Shown here in pieces: positions 52,301-64,000 of a stretch of DNA of 64,000 bases. Made by a program: the position numbers and the translations under genes. The stretch's first letter is position 1, and each line of letters begins with the position of its first letter. The notes beneath the pieces were generated by a model. That model was not told the origin of the DNA. It did no database searches and worked only from the letters and a program-made list of their open reading frames with translations. Source of the DNA: Climacteris rufus (taxonomy: Eukaryota > Chordata > Aves > Passeriformes > Climacteridae); contig VZRZ01003218.1 in NCBI GenBank assembly GCA_013398175.1, positions 42,671 to 106,670 on the forward strand, read 5' to 3'.

Positions 52301-54740
52301 TTTTACTTCCTATGGCTATTTCGTATTTATAGCTACTTTTACCTGTAACTATCTAAAAATCTACACAGGATTTCAGCAGACAATGCAATTTCTGTCTTAT
52401 TATGAGTCATGATGTACAGCCATAGTAAAATTAGCCCTGTATTTTATATATCCTTTATCTTGTACCTTAGGAATGGTATCTTCATCACAAAAACCCACTC
52501 CACATCAGAGATGAGTCCATGGCTCCAGATGTCAGGAAGTCACTGCTTTTCTGTGATACAGCACAGCAGGACCTGCAGTGTGCAGTGATAAAGTTTCCAT
52601 CAAATGCATGCACAGCTCTCAGGCTACAGCAGTGTCTCAGGATACCATCAATCTGTGTGAGCACAAAGTGGTGCTGCCAGGAGTCTAGAAACGGAAAAAC
52701 TAGTGAGTTCCACACCTTGACATGTTTTTTTAAGTGAGGTTGTTCCTGTGCAGTTCAGCATGGCCCATAATTTAGAGTTGCCCTTCACGCTGATGCTGCC
52801 TCGGAAGGGAAGAAGGTGCAAACAGCTGCTCAAATAAGTTCTGCATCATCCACCTGGATGGATGAGGACACACAGAGGCGTCTAATGCTTGATTATACCA
52901 GGTAAATTCAATCCAGTAAGGCAAATCTGCTCCTTACTGCCAATCTATCACTGCTGGGTCAATTATGTGCCAGAACTGTCTTAGACCTTATAAAAGCTGC
53001 TGTAGTTACACAAACAGAAAGTCATTATGGAGTTGGCTCCAGATCTGCTCATTCATCTAACTCCTCAATAGGTGGTTCAAGAATGCTAATTAATAGTAGT
53101 TTATCATTAACAAGCTGGCTTTATTTACCAAGATTTGCCTTTGGTTTGCCAGGGACAAAGCTGCTGAAATTCTGTTCTGTCATCTGACTTGCATCTTGTT
53201 GAACATCATAAAGTGGATTTATATGGTATGAAATGATTAATGAGGACTGAGTCATTTCATATATTAGCATTTCATACTGCCTGAAAAGAGACAGTTAATT
53301 AAGATAATTTCTACAACATGTGTAATTGTTCCTATACATCTCAGGTGAGGAAATAGTACAACTTCACTATGTCATAGTAAGTCTGAGCATCCAAATATCT
53401 TTTAAAGCATCCAGTGAGATTTATTATCATCTTCTCCTTATTACTAAAATGAGGCACTAGCATGTGATGGAGATGCCAGCTCCTGACACATCTAGAACAA
53501 CACTTAAACCCACCCAGCAATGCACCCACACTGCAGCATGTGCACTCTTATACAAGTGATCCTTCCAGAAATTATTTTTCTGCTTTTTGTAGTTCCTGGA
53601 GATATTTATCATATATCATAACTCATAGTTAAGGAAAGCATCCTGCTTTTAAACACGCTGGATCTGCTTATGCTGCCAGTAAACAGGGGGGTACTTGGGG
53701 TCAGTGAGACCCAGAAGAGCAAATTCTGTCTTTGCTCCTCTGCCACAGGACAGGCCAAGAGCAGAACTGAGGCAGTTTATGAATGCAGGAACCATGCACT
53801 GGGCAAGAGTTGCCTGACTCACCTTCCCTTTTCTCCCAGTTGCTAAAGGTGAGGAGTAGGATACAGCAACCAGTGAGACAGAGGTCTTAGAACCTGACAA
53901 CAGAAAATCAGGGTGTCTGCCCAAATGCTCAGTGCCCAGAGCCACTCCAGTTGGAGCCCACAGCACACAGGGATATGATATCTGCAGGCTCCCAGGAACT
54001 GCACACAGTGCCACAGCCACTCCATGGCCTGCTCAGCTGTGTCTGGAGTGATGTCACCAGCCTCAAGCAGAATTACAACTACTGCTGCTCTGAAGCAATC
54101 CTTGAGCTACAGCCCCTTGCTTGGCATTCACAATTCCTGGCACATCCCAACAGCTCCTTCTGCTGTGCACACATTGCTTCCCTTCTCCACCTTCTCCACC
54201 AAAGCACCTTGAACTCTTCCTTGATTAACTCTATTTCCTTCCCTCACTCTCAGTAGGAACAGTGACTTTTTGGATTAATATTCCCACCACAGTATTTTGA
54301 GGTAATTACATTAGATTGGTGTCCTCCTTCCTCAGTTATTGCTTTGGTAATTAAAAAGCATTAACTAACAAAGTCAAAGATTGGTAGGTTTACTGAATAA
54401 CTGAATATTTACAAGTATATTCTACTTTAAATTATTCCTCAGCTTTCAAGAGAAACTATTATAATGCACATTAATGTATTACACTGAGCACTTCCTCCTA
54501 TTAAATTCTAAAGTAATGAGATAATTGTCTTCCTTCAAGAGTAGAATTCATATCAGCAGAGGAGAGAAAAACATTTGTTCCTTTCTTCTGTGGGTTATTT
54601 GTGATAACTCCGCAGTTCATTTGTACAATTGGTTATTAAAGCAGTTGGAAGTTCAGCCCAGCTAAGTGGACTGAAATCTCACACAAGTTTAAACAACTTT
54701 GATGAAGTGGTGCTCTGCTACATTTAATGGTGCAACAAAG

Positions 54741-54776
54741 GATAAATAAATTAATAAATGGATAAATAAAATAAAC
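54741..54776. repeat. (ATAA)n-like simple repeat
   Basis: Imperfect ataaat/ataaaat repeat in AT-rich intergenic sequence. Confidence 0.8.
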
Positions 54777-56230
54777 CCTCAGGCCCTAAATCCCTACAAA
54801 ACACATGGTGTTAAAAACTAAATTACAATGTGAGATTTCAAGGTATGTGTTATTCAGGACAACTGAATTCACCCAGCCTAATGTCATTACATGATAATGA
54901 TATTATTACTTAGATTTGCATTTTGTGGGGGGCCTATTATTTCATGATTTATAACACACTGTCTCCTTCTCTAAGCTATGAGGCATTGCAAATAAGATTT
55001 GCAGGGTGGGTGTTTGAGTTTTGAAGTGAAAACTTTGTTGTAAGGTAAGTCAAACAAGAACTGTACTTCCATGGGGAAGGAGCAGCAGCAAGAACAGCAC
55101 AACCATGACCAGCTGGCTCCTACCAGATTTCTTCTTCAGATTACAGAATTCTTTAGCAGAAAGACACTCCCTGAAAACAAAAAGCCCCTCCTCAGTGAAA
55201 TGAAGCTGTGATGTAAGACTGCATGGGAAAATTATGACTATTCTCTACGCTGGCTGAGGTGATGCCTGGAGAGCACTGGAGAACCTTAACTACATCAGGA
55301 CCAAGGGCAGGACTTTAGTTCTCCAAGAGCCTTGTGTTCATGGTTTAGTAATTGCTGGTAAGAGACTTGTACTAGAACACTTAATTCTCATATGTCCTGT
55401 CACACAGATGTGCCATAGTCTCATTTCCTAGTTACTGAACAGTGATCTGAACTGTGCTCTGGGATGATGCACACTCAGGTATTCGAGATTGTCCCACACT
55501 GAAACCTAAAAAAATTCATTAACTGCCCTTTCTGTGCTTGTGAGATTGGGTATATCAGCCAAAATATTCAAACATAAGGAGCTCTTTGAATTTCCCAACC
55601 CAATTTTTGCAGACTAAATCGGCACAGATCATGTCACAGTCATCATTTGTCCTGAAACTGAACTTTCTGAGCCATTTCAGCACCAATTCTGAGGCTGTGC
55701 TTTGAAACACAGATAAAGTCCTTGACTAATGCTGTTGTGAACCAAAGTAAATTAGGTTCTGTCAGGGTGTTTGAAATGCAGGATTTGGCTCAGAACAGAT
55801 TATCTTTTGAGACTTAAACATTTCGGTCTTTTCTTGGATTTCATTGTCTTTCCTTTGCTGTGATTTAATCCAGGAACAGGGAATGTCTGGGCCCTTTGGA
55901 ACTGCCCCTTCCGATGGCTTCTTTGCCACATCACTCCCCATTCATTCTGGCAATTGTGAAACCCTTAAAAACATCTTTTGATCTCAGTGGCCTCAGCATG
56001 TCAATAACAGGGACCTCCTTCTCCTTGTTCCCCATATTCCATCCCACACCCAGCGTTAAGCTGGTTTGAAGTTCAGAACATTGTTGAGAAGGTTCAGGAG
56101 GAAAGGACACATCCCAGCTTCACAGATCACACTGACAATTTTGAGTTCTAGCAGAGAGAAAGAAAACATTAGAGTTTTTTGACAAAACAGAGTATTCTTT
56201 CCTAAATTTCATGGGTTGTATGGGTTGTAA

Positions 56231-56302
56231 CATTTTTCCCCAAATTCTTTAGTTGTGTTCCAATTTTCCCCAAATTCTTTAGTTGTGTTCCAATTTTCCC
56301 CA
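56231..56302. repeat. 30-bp tandem repeat, about 2.4 copies
   Basis: The unit 'caattttccccaaattcttt' plus 'agttgtgttc' starts at 56231, 56261 and 56291 (partial). A 10-bp echo ('atgggttgt' twice) lies directly upstream at 56211-56228. Confidence 0.93.
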
Positions 56303-57037
56303 GAGCACACCCATACTGGTTTTGCTGAAATCTTTACCTGCAATCAAAATAGCAGCTGAGAAATGTCTAAGGTGCTACTGACACCCTCCATGGAATTACT
56401 CTGTTGGCTTTCACTGTTTAAGACTAAATGGCTTTGGATACCAAGACCCTCCAATCACTAATATACACAATTTTATGAATTATACTACTTCTCTTTCCCA
56501 TGGCAGAGGCAATGTGGTTCAGGAAAAGGGTCTGGCAGGTCACTAAGTGGTAACAGCATCCCTGGTGCAGGGTTGTGGGTCACCTCAAGTTCTCCCTCTT
56601 CTCCTGGTGCTGGAAAGTTCACCCCAAATGGCAGGGCAAGATATTGGGGTCCCCTCAGAGTATCTCAGGTTCTCTCTCCTTTGTGGCTCCCCTCTGAACT
56701 TTCTCTTCTGGCATCTTTGCCCCCGCAGAGTGTTCCCCAAATTCCCTGCTTAGAGGATTGGGCAGAGAACACCTCTTTGGACACTGATCCATTCATATTG
56801 CTCTGTTCCAATCTGCTGTTGCTGTTGGTGGTGTTCACAGGTGCTTGATCAGAACACTTCTGACCAGGCTTGTGTTTCTGCACAATGAACAGGTTGTTGG
56901 GATAATTGGACTGTTTTATTTTGTGAGCATAGAAACACTGTTCAAGGTTCATTCTGCCTGGGAGAAGGGTTTGGTCGTATTTTGTATATGTCCATAAAAA
57001 CATCCATGTAAGATGGGTACATTTATTTTTTCAGTGA

Positions 57038-57059
57038 ATATATATATATATATATATAT
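57038..57059. repeat. (AT)n microsatellite
   Basis: About 11 TA dinucleotides in a row, after 'tcagtgaa'. Confidence 0.95.
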
Positions 57060-60000
57060 TTACAAACATCTCCTCTAAAATGAGTGATGCCTTAGATTTA
57101 AGTGCTACTTTTTCTGAAACCTACAGAAATATGAATTTAGCACTTGAGGACTGAATGTTGATTACTAGGAGAAGGGAAATGTTCACACCAGGCAGAGCAA
57201 AAGTCCTACAGAAAATACATTCATGCTGTCTGCAGAGTCCCACATGTCAAAATTTTGTTGATGTTAATTGCAAGCCATGACTGGAGTCAAAATTAATCTG
57301 CTGAGCTGCTTTTCACTTGTATTCCCAATCTGTGCAGCAGGGATATCAAACTGCTCAGAGCTCTCCATGTGAGCAGTTGTTGACTGACTCGGATTTGTAA
57401 ACACTTGAAAAAATTCTTGCAACTTAAGGAAATCTTATTACGATTGGGGAAAATTCCTATCCTTTCTCCTCATGCTAGGCAGTCAAAAAAAAAAGGATGT
57501 TTTAAATTCTTTCAATTTAAAGGAGTGCTTTGAAATGAGAACTGTATTACCTCTTCCTGCCTTGATTTCCATTACTCTCAATGGCTGAAGTTACTCTAAA
57601 ATTGTTTTGTATTTAACAGAAAAGTGAACAGCAAACAGAACAAACACAGGAATTTCAGAACTCAGAGCATACTTATTTCTTCCCTCCCCATCTGCTTCTA
57701 TGCCAGTTAAGACAGAAATGGAGCCACTGTGTTATGAAGAAAGTCCAGACCCCAGCAATCTCACAGGCCTGTGTGTGTGGGCATGGAGAAGGAACAGATG
57801 AGAGGGAACATGGTTCTCATTCCTTCTGGGAGCAAACCCAAGGATTTTTGCTCTCCTAAGTGTGACAGCACACAGCCTTGGTGCACACAGGGAGCCTCCC
57901 ACCACCCTGGTCCTTCCACTGCCCCTCTCTTTTCCTGACCAACCAAGCAGAACCAACACTTGATTGTTTTTCCTCTCCTCTTCTACCAACAGGTGACTTT
58001 GAGCTGAACTAAAATGGCACCTGTAATGAAAAATAGCCACTTTTGCTCTGCAGTCTCTAATTACCCAGAGCCATTAAGAAGCTCTTGTAGAATGGAAAAG
58101 CTGCTGAGTTATTTTCATTTCTCTTTTCCCTTGTTGGTAACCCACACAGCATCCAAGGCACTGTCTTTGTGCACACTGAGCTGAGCTGTAAAACAAAGTC
58201 TGTACACCACACTCCATCCAATGGAGCTGTTCGAGGCAAACAGCCCCCTGACACCCTTTGAGATTTTCCCTCCTCTTATTTCTTCTCCTTTTTAATTCCA
58301 TCTCAGCAAGCACCAGAGCTCTGGCTGAATGCAAGGCCCTTCCTCTTCAGAAGCTGATTGTAGCAAGACTCAGATTCTACCCCTTTCGAAGAAAAATGCC
58401 TCTTGACAGCTCTTTGGAAAGAAGGGGGAGTTACGTGCAGGGGTGACGCTGGCAGAAAGAGTTGGCTCTCACCGTTTCTTGAAGCTGCATAATGAATGAA
58501 ATGTTTAACAGAAGAGAGGATGTAGGGCTGGCAAAACGTATTAGTTAAAGGGCTTTTTGAAGCCATCTGTCCACCAGCTTTAGCCTCTACTGAATGAAAA
58601 TTTGTTTTGAAAGCCAAAGGAAGAGAAACTCTTAATCTTCCATCTCTTCATCCTCCACTACCAGCCAGCCAAAGGCACTTGCAGTGCTCGGGGAAGGAAT
58701 GAGTTCCTCAGCTAAGGGAGGGGTGCTTTTAAATGGTTCTGCTGACAGCACTTATATCAGTTAACAGTATTTACAAATGCAAAGTACCAATAAGGACTGA
58801 AACAATGAAAGCCAGCTGTATAAAAATCAGCAATCCCTTATGTGCACTTCAGGGGGCAAATTAACAGAATTTTAGATAAACCAAAGACACCTACAGTCTC
58901 TTTTCCAAAAATGAAACTGTGGTTTAGTGCACCAGTCAGAAGTCCTGACTTTTGACTCCTCTCTTTAATCACTGAACCAAAACTTCCATGCTAAGGCAGG
59001 CCCTGCTGATGCTCATTTTGGGGATGCCTTTCATAATGGGTTATACTCACCTCTATCCTGCCCAGACTGAAGGACAGAACAATTCCTGTAATGTGGGGAC
59101 AATTTGTCATATTTAATTTTCACAGAGCTTGGACCAAATAAAAAGCTGTTAGTTGTTTGGTGCAAAACTGAAATTTGCTGACGATAAAAGCAATTTATTT
59201 AAAAGTTGTGAAACTACCAAATAAGAGTATGAAGTGCAGATTTTAGAACTCTCTGCCATCACATTTGTAAACAAAGAGTAAGAAACAGTGATGGTTTCAC
59301 ACACAACAACAAGAACACACAGCTTCTCTGGTGAAACTCATCCTACTTGGGACTCACTGCTGATTCAATAAAGTGCAGAAGAGAACCAAACTCACCCTCT
59401 ACTACCAAATGTGGGAACATGACGTGTTAATTTATGCAACAGGATCTGAAGAGCAATGTAAAAGGAAAGAAAACCATCCCAGCAAATGTCTTGGGTGCGC
59501 CCTGGCCTACTGGATCCGTGCACCTGGCAAATCAGCAAACTAAAGCAAACAAATGTGGGAAGTAAGTTCATGTTTCTGAAGAAAAGAAAATAAGACAATT
59601 TCCCTCGCCCCCATTCCAGGTTTGCATTATTATACTTTCCCAGGGCTATTCCATGTTAGTTGTTACCATCCTTCACAGCCGTTGTTTAGACAGCTTGAGC
59701 AGTGGCTACAGCAGTGCAGTAGATATTTATGCAGTTGAAACTATAGCATGCAAGTGCATCTTTGGTCCTAATTTCAGCAGGAAGAGATTATACACAGAGA
59801 GTTAAAACGGATATAAAGCAGAAGGAAAAATAAGGTCCACAAAAGCTTTGTCCCCAAATGCTAAAAAATAGCATTTGAGCAGAGTGTTCTCTTAGTGGTA
59901 ACCTCACTTTTGAGGATACGTGGTTTGCTCTCTGGAGCCCAAATGGCTCACACAAAACTACAGCCTGGAGAAGAGACTGTGGAGCTGCAGCCCTGCTGAC

Positions 60001-60384
60001 AGAATATTTTGCAATCAGCTTGCCAAGGGCCCAGTTGTTCATGGCAAGGTGTATGTGTGAAGAATGTGTGTGGCAAGAAGAAATAAGGTACATTTGGAAG
60101 TGTGTGGACCCTGCTGGCAAAGCAGGGAGTCTGTGCATGGTTCCTATACCTGAGGGACAGCCCTGGGACTGGGGCCTCAAACACCAACAGGGATCAGCGT
60201 GGTCCCTCTCAGGTGGTACACAAGCCAGAGGCAAAGCTGGAAGGAGCCCCAAGGAATTCAAATTTAAGACCCTGTGGTGACTGATCAGCTTGTCTCATAG
60301 GGGCCTGGAAAGCTGAGTCTGGGGCTCTGGCAAACCTGAGCCCAGGCTTGGCTGGAAGAGCACAAACAGGGAGAATGACCTATA

Positions 60385-60770
60385 GAGCTGGGATTGATCA
60401 GCCTGGAGAAGAGAAGGTTTTGGGGAGATTTCTTTGCAGCATTCCAGTAAGGGAGCTTATAAAGAGGAGGAAGAGGAGCTTTTTACACAGGCAGATAGTG
60501 ACAGGACAAGGGGGGATGGTTTTAAACTGCCAGAGGGCAGGGTCAGACATTAGGAAAAAATTCCCCCCTGTGAGGGTGGGGAGGCCCTGGCACAGGGTAC
60601 CCAGAGAAGCTGTGGCTGCCCCATCCCTGGAAGTGCCCAAGGCCAGGTTGGATGGGGCTTGGAGCAGCCTGGGACAGTGGGAGGTGTCCCTGTCCATGGC
60701 AGGGGTGGCACTGGATGAGGTTTCAGGTCCCTTCCACCCCAAACCATTCTGGGATTCTGTGATTCCATGA
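60385..60770 (+). mobile_element. CR1 LINE 3'-end fragment, about 385 bp (intergenic)
   Basis: It starts in the end of the ORF2 region ('gatcagcctggagaagaga'), continues through 'gacattaggaaaaaattcc', 'cctgtgagggtggggagg' and 'tgtggctgccccatccctgg', and ends 'aaccattctgggattctgtg'. It is closely parallel to the copy at 40722. No intact frame remains. Confidence 0.93.
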
Positions 60771-61539
60771 CCTTTACAGACCTGGAGGAGTGGGTTTTGG
60801 GAGGAGGCTGAAGAGGTGCAGCACCCAGGAACAGCTCCCAGACACAGCAGTTTGCTGTTTCTGCTGCTTTGTTTATTACCATCGATCAAAATATTTACCT
60901 GCAAAGCACAGATTTATTGAAGAGCTTAGTCCTTTCTATACTCAGGGTACCTAATAATTACCAGCCTTTTCAAAACAGGACATTGCAGAAAAATAAAGAA
61001 AAAAACCTGAAGGTAAAGGGTACCATCTACCAATTCAACACCAGCCTCAGTAGGTGTGTGTCTAGTAGACTGTAATTCACTGCCGGGGAAAAATGGTCAC
61101 TCCAACTTGTGTGCTAATTTGTCCACTTTATTTAATCTAAGTAGGGCTGGACAGAACAGATTAAAGCATCATATAATGAAATACAGAGAATGTGCTTTGT
61201 CCAAATAGAAATGGGGTTTGAATGAACAGTCCTATAAAACAGAATGTGTATTCTTGTTTATGTGAAACGAGTATCTGCAGAGTAAAATGACTGAAAAGTA
61301 TCTATATAGGTCTACTTAAAACTGGAAAGAGAGAAGCAATTTGGAAAATAACTATTTTATCTGCTAGCAAGCTGATAAGGGAAGTGATGTGACTGAATGT
61401 TGCTTTTGTCTGAAAGCAAGCGCAAAGATAAGAACCAGAATCCTTGCAGGGATGTGTGGCCAGGCTACATTACTCGCTGGACACCACTTAAAAAACCCAC
61501 CCCTGACTAAAATGGCAAATTACTGACTTGGCAAATAGA

Positions 61540-62151
61540 GAAACAGAGCCCCGGCTGGTGCCAGCTTCCAGCCCCAGCCCCGGCGAGGCACCTGAACAAA
61601 GGCGGCTCAGAGCGCTGCAAGGGAGGCTGCGGTGCTGGGGATGCTCAGGTGGGTGCAGGGGCCTCCCGGAGCGCCAGACAGAGACAAATTCACAGGCAGT
61701 AAGCGAAGCACTTGGCTGGCATGAGGACGTGGGTTCCGGGGGCCATTCCCAGCACAGAAGACAATCACTGGCAGGTAATAAAGGAGGCATTTATGCGATA
61801 TGTCAGCGGTTAGTGCAGAGCTTAAAAGAAATGAGATCATGTGGCGAGATAGCATTCTGTGCCTTCCCCCGGGGGAAGCAGCAGCTCTGTTATTACTGTG
61901 AGCCATTGTTACCGCTACTTCTTTGAAATAAAGCGTGGCACAGGAGCGTCAGCTGATACTTGTGCGATCGCAGCGATGGGGACCCGCGGGCTCTGGGCTG
62001 CGCGGCTCTGGTTACGCTGCCGCTGCTGCTCCAGCGGCACCCGGAGCGGCCGAGCCCGGAGCCCCGAGCCCTGAGCCCTGAGCCCTGAGCCCAGAGCCCC
62101 CAGCCCGAGAGCCCAGCCCCAGCCCCAGCCCCAGCCCCAGAGCCCAGCCCT
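61540..62151. promoter_or_regulatory. CpG-rich block abutting the assembly gap, possible promoter island
   Basis: CG dinucleotides become frequent after about 61540 and very dense at 61965-62080, far above the flanking sequence, and the block runs into the gap. A short + strand frame opens at 61976 (MGTRGLWAARLWLRCRCC) but stops at 62074 in repeats. It may be the promoter or first exon of an unseen gene or lncRNA, or only a GC-rich repeat patch. No gene is named. Confidence 0.45.
62051..62151. repeat. GC-rich simple repeats, (GAGCCCT)n then (CAGCCC)n-like, before the gap
   Basis: 'gagccctgagccctgagccc' units give way to 'agccccagccccagcccc' units up to the gap edge. The minus strand has five or more runs of GGG/GGGG split by CT, a G-quadruplex-forming pattern that often breaks sequencing. 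Confidence 0.9.
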
Positions 62152-62692
62152 NNNNNNNNNNNNNNNNNNNNNNNNNNNNNNNNNNNNNNNNNNNNNNNNN
62201 NNNNNNNNNNNNNNNNNNNNNNNNNNNNNNNNNNNNNNNNNNNNNNNNNNNNNNNNNNNNNNNNNNNNNNNNNNNNNNNNNNNNNNNNNNNNNNNNNNNN
62301 NNNNNNNNNNNNNNNNNNNNNNNNNNNNNNNNNNNNNNNNNNNNNNNNNNNNNNNNNNNNNNNNNNNNNNNNNNNNNNNNNNNNNNNNNNNNNNNNNNNN
62401 NNNNNNNNNNNNNNNNNNNNNNNNNNNNNNNNNNNNNNNNNNNNNNNNNNNNNNNNNNNNNNNNNNNNNNNNNNNNNNNNNNNNNNNNNNNNNNNNNNNN
62501 NNNNNNNNNNNNNNNNNNNNNNNNNNNNNNNNNNNNNNNNNNNNNNNNNNNNNNNNNNNNNNNNNNNNNNNNNNNNNNNNNNNNNNNNNNNNNNNNNNNN
62601 NNNNNNNNNNNNNNNNNNNNNNNNNNNNNNNNNNNNNNNNNNNNNNNNNNNNNNNNNNNNNNNNNNNNNNNNNNNNNNNNNNNNNNNNNNNN
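62152..62692. other. Assembly gap (541 N)
   Basis: This is unresolved sequence. Open frames drawn through it are meaningless. Its size may be an estimate. The same C-rich repeat motif is found on both sides (before 62151 and at 63144-63182), so the gap probably contains GC-rich repeats. Confidence 1.
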
Positions 62693-62957
62693 GATGTGGG
62701 ACGGACACATTGCCAACGTGTGCCAACAGAAATGAACTCTGGGAGGAGCATGAGGATAGCAGGAACGCCTCAACCTCTAGTGCCACTGAATTCCAGGTCT
62801 ACCCCAAACTTATCACTGTATTTATGGTCACCTCTGCCACTATTTAGTGGGGTTTATGGCTTTGACAATGGACAGCAGAAGATGGGATAACTTGAGAAGC
62901 TAAATGCAGGACTTCTGAGCCTATCAGTGCTCAGATCTGAACCAATTTGGGATGGAT

Positions 62958-63065
62958 CCCAGAACGGTTTGGGTTGGAAAGGACCTTAAGGATCATCTCA
63001 TTCCAACCCCATGAGCCATGCCCATATCCCACAAGCACAGCGCAGCAAGGTTGCTCCACTGGCCC
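62958..63065 (-). mobile_element. CR1 LINE 3'-end fragment (intergenic, after the gap)
   Basis: In reverse orientation: 'agaacggtttgggttgg', 'aaaggaccttaaggatcat', 'ctcattccaaccccatg', then a weak match around 'aaggttgctccactggcc'. The far end is uncertain. Confidence 0.78.
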
Positions 63066-63143
63066 TGACCCACAGCAGGAGAAGAACCCTGAATCCAGCC
63101 CAGCTCCTCCCTCAGCAGGGTGGCAGCTGAGGGGGAGCCTCCC

Positions 63144-63182
63144 CAGCCCAGCCCCAGCCCCAGCCCCAGCACCCAGCCCCGG
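63144..63182. repeat. (CAGCCC)n-like repeat after the gap
   Basis: 'cccagcccagccccagcccc' and following units repeat the pre-gap motif; the minus strand is again a G-quadruplex-type G-rich pattern. Confidence 0.85.
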
Positions 63183-63850
63183 CCGCTGCGCTGCTCCGGA
63201 CACACACAGGTACCAATAAAAAGGACAAGCCACGGTAAGGACAGGTTCATACAACAAGTTCCACTTGCCCTCTTGGCACAGGGAGTGTGGCCAGAGCATT
63301 TCAGCCCAGATTGTCCCATTCTCATTGCCCCATTTGCTACACTTAATCAGACAAATTTTCCATTTATTTTCTGTATTTTATATAGAAAAAATAACGTTAA
63401 AATAATCTTTCATTTGAAACACAGATCTAATTGCTCATTGTAATGGATATGACAGGTACAATATGGCTCCTGATAAGAAAGAACATCTTGAGCAAAACTG
63501 CTTCCAATTTTTCAGGTACATGGAGAAAATATTTAATGAAATGATGTAAACACTGAAACATCTGAATTTATCTGAAATCTAAAAATAATGTTAATGGTCA
63601 TAAAAATACCAGTTATTCTTTCAAGTAACAGGAATGCTATTCTTTATTTTTTAAATTTTAGATGAAGCCTATGTATTGCAACAGTCCTCTCAAACATTAC
63701 CAGATGATTGAAGAAGAGATGAGCACCTCCCAACACTGAGCTGTTGTATGTGTATTAAAACTTCTGTTAAAGAACTGAATACAGGGCTTTAAAAGCCAAC
63801 CCTGTCAGCACACTGTGTAATAGGTCACTTCAGCTGTGTCCAGCTAATGG

Positions 63851-63969
63851 CAGAATCCCAGAGTGGTTTGGGTTTGAGAGATCTCAAAGCTCAGCTCATT
63901 CCTGCCATGGGCAGGGACACCTTCCACTGGACCAGGTTGCTCCAAGCCCTGTCCAACCTGGCCTTAGAA
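63851..63969 (-). mobile_element. CR1 LINE 3'-end fragment (intergenic)
   Basis: Minus-strand tail: 'cagaatcccagagtggtttg', 'agagatctcaaagctcag', 'cctgccatgggcagggac', 'accaggttgctccaagccc', 'tgtccaacctggcctta'. It is about 120 bp and truncated. Confidence 0.88.
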
Positions 63970-64000
63970 GGCAAGAAGGTTTAACCATGACAAAAAGTAT

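Larger units (their letters stand above)
36191..61539. other. Intergenic region downstream of WNT7A, no supported gene
   Basis: About 25 kb with no convincing exon. Open frames are short, often overlap on both strands, and sit in CR1 copies or GC-richer patches. In mammals the gene beyond the 3' side of WNT7A is FBLN2, but no EGF-like cysteine pattern is visible here. The content is CR1 fragments, small tandem repeats, the 236-bp duplication and AT-rich unique sequence that may hold enhancers. Possible distal poly(A) hexamers lie at 37091 and 38035. Confidence 0.75.
62693..64000. other. Sequence after the gap, no supported gene
   Basis: About 1.3 kb holding two minus-strand CR1 tails and the C-rich repeat, otherwise AT-rich unique DNA. 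No exon or RNA gene is recognised. Confidence 0.7.

Noticed and set aside
56690..56848. Acceptor-like pyrimidine tract ending CCCCCGCAG before an open frame
   Set aside because: No recognisable protein follows and no partner exon is seen; such tracts are common by chance.
36191..61539. Search for FBLN2 exons (neighbour of WNT7A in mammals)
   Set aside because: No EGF-like or fibulin cysteine pattern in any frame on either strand.
61893..62786. Minus-strand open frames of 253-297 codons
   Set aside because: They consist mostly of unknown residues across the N gap plus low-complexity Gly/Ala/Ser/Leu repeat translation.
1..64000. CRISPR arrays, bacterial operons, tRNA or rRNA genes, intact endogenous retroviruses
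   Set aside because: None of the needed repeat, cloverleaf, LTR or protein signatures was recognised; the DNA is vertebrate intronic and intergenic.

Overview
This window is vertebrate nuclear DNA, most likely from a bird. The main clues are many short 3' ends of CR1-type LINEs, which end in the avian-style 'gattctatgattct' tail, large introns, and a WNT gene whose exons read as a bird-like WNT7A. Nothing suggests bacterial, organellar or viral DNA. A songbird or related neoavian is a guess from the look of the CR1 copies and was not tested.

The only gene I can support is WNT7A on the + strand, without its first coding exon. Three coding exons are clear: exon 2 (561-787), exon 3 (12429-12700) and exon 4 (34597-35076, ending in TGA). 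They join in frame across introns of phase 1 (11,641 bp) and phase 0 (21,896 bp). The intron before exon 2 must be phase 2. These exons supply 976 coding nt plus the stop. Adding 71 nt for the missing first exon gives exactly 349 residues, the normal WNT7A length. With that numbering the lipid-acceptor serine is Ser206, the glycosylation sequons are N83, N127 and N295, and all the expected WNT cysteines fall in place. The GC-rich start of the window (1 to about 790) is CpG-island-like; exon 1 and the promoter should lie upstream.

A 3' UTR of about 1.1 kb follows, with AU-rich stretches, two Pumilio-type sites and a plausible poly(A) signal at 36164. From there to 64000 I see no protein-coding gene. 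This part is intergenic and holds scattered CR1 fragments (the longest at 41437-42230, with decayed reverse-transcriptase C-terminal sequence), a perfect 236-bp tandem duplication (39461-39935), minor tandem repeats, and a CpG-rich block (about 61540-62151) that runs into a 541-bp assembly gap (62152-62692) in (CAGCCC)-like repeats.

The introns hold further CR1 fragments, a 37-bp x 4 array (18491-18638), a 19-bp x about 15 minisatellite (29901-30189) and a perfect 13-bp hairpin (33959-34000) about 600 bp before exon 4. Several AT-rich, non-repetitive blocks look like candidate conserved enhancers, but this cannot be tested without an alignment. I found no convincing new biological system. The items most worth checking are the perfect duplication, the CpG-rich block at the gap, and the intronic hairpin.
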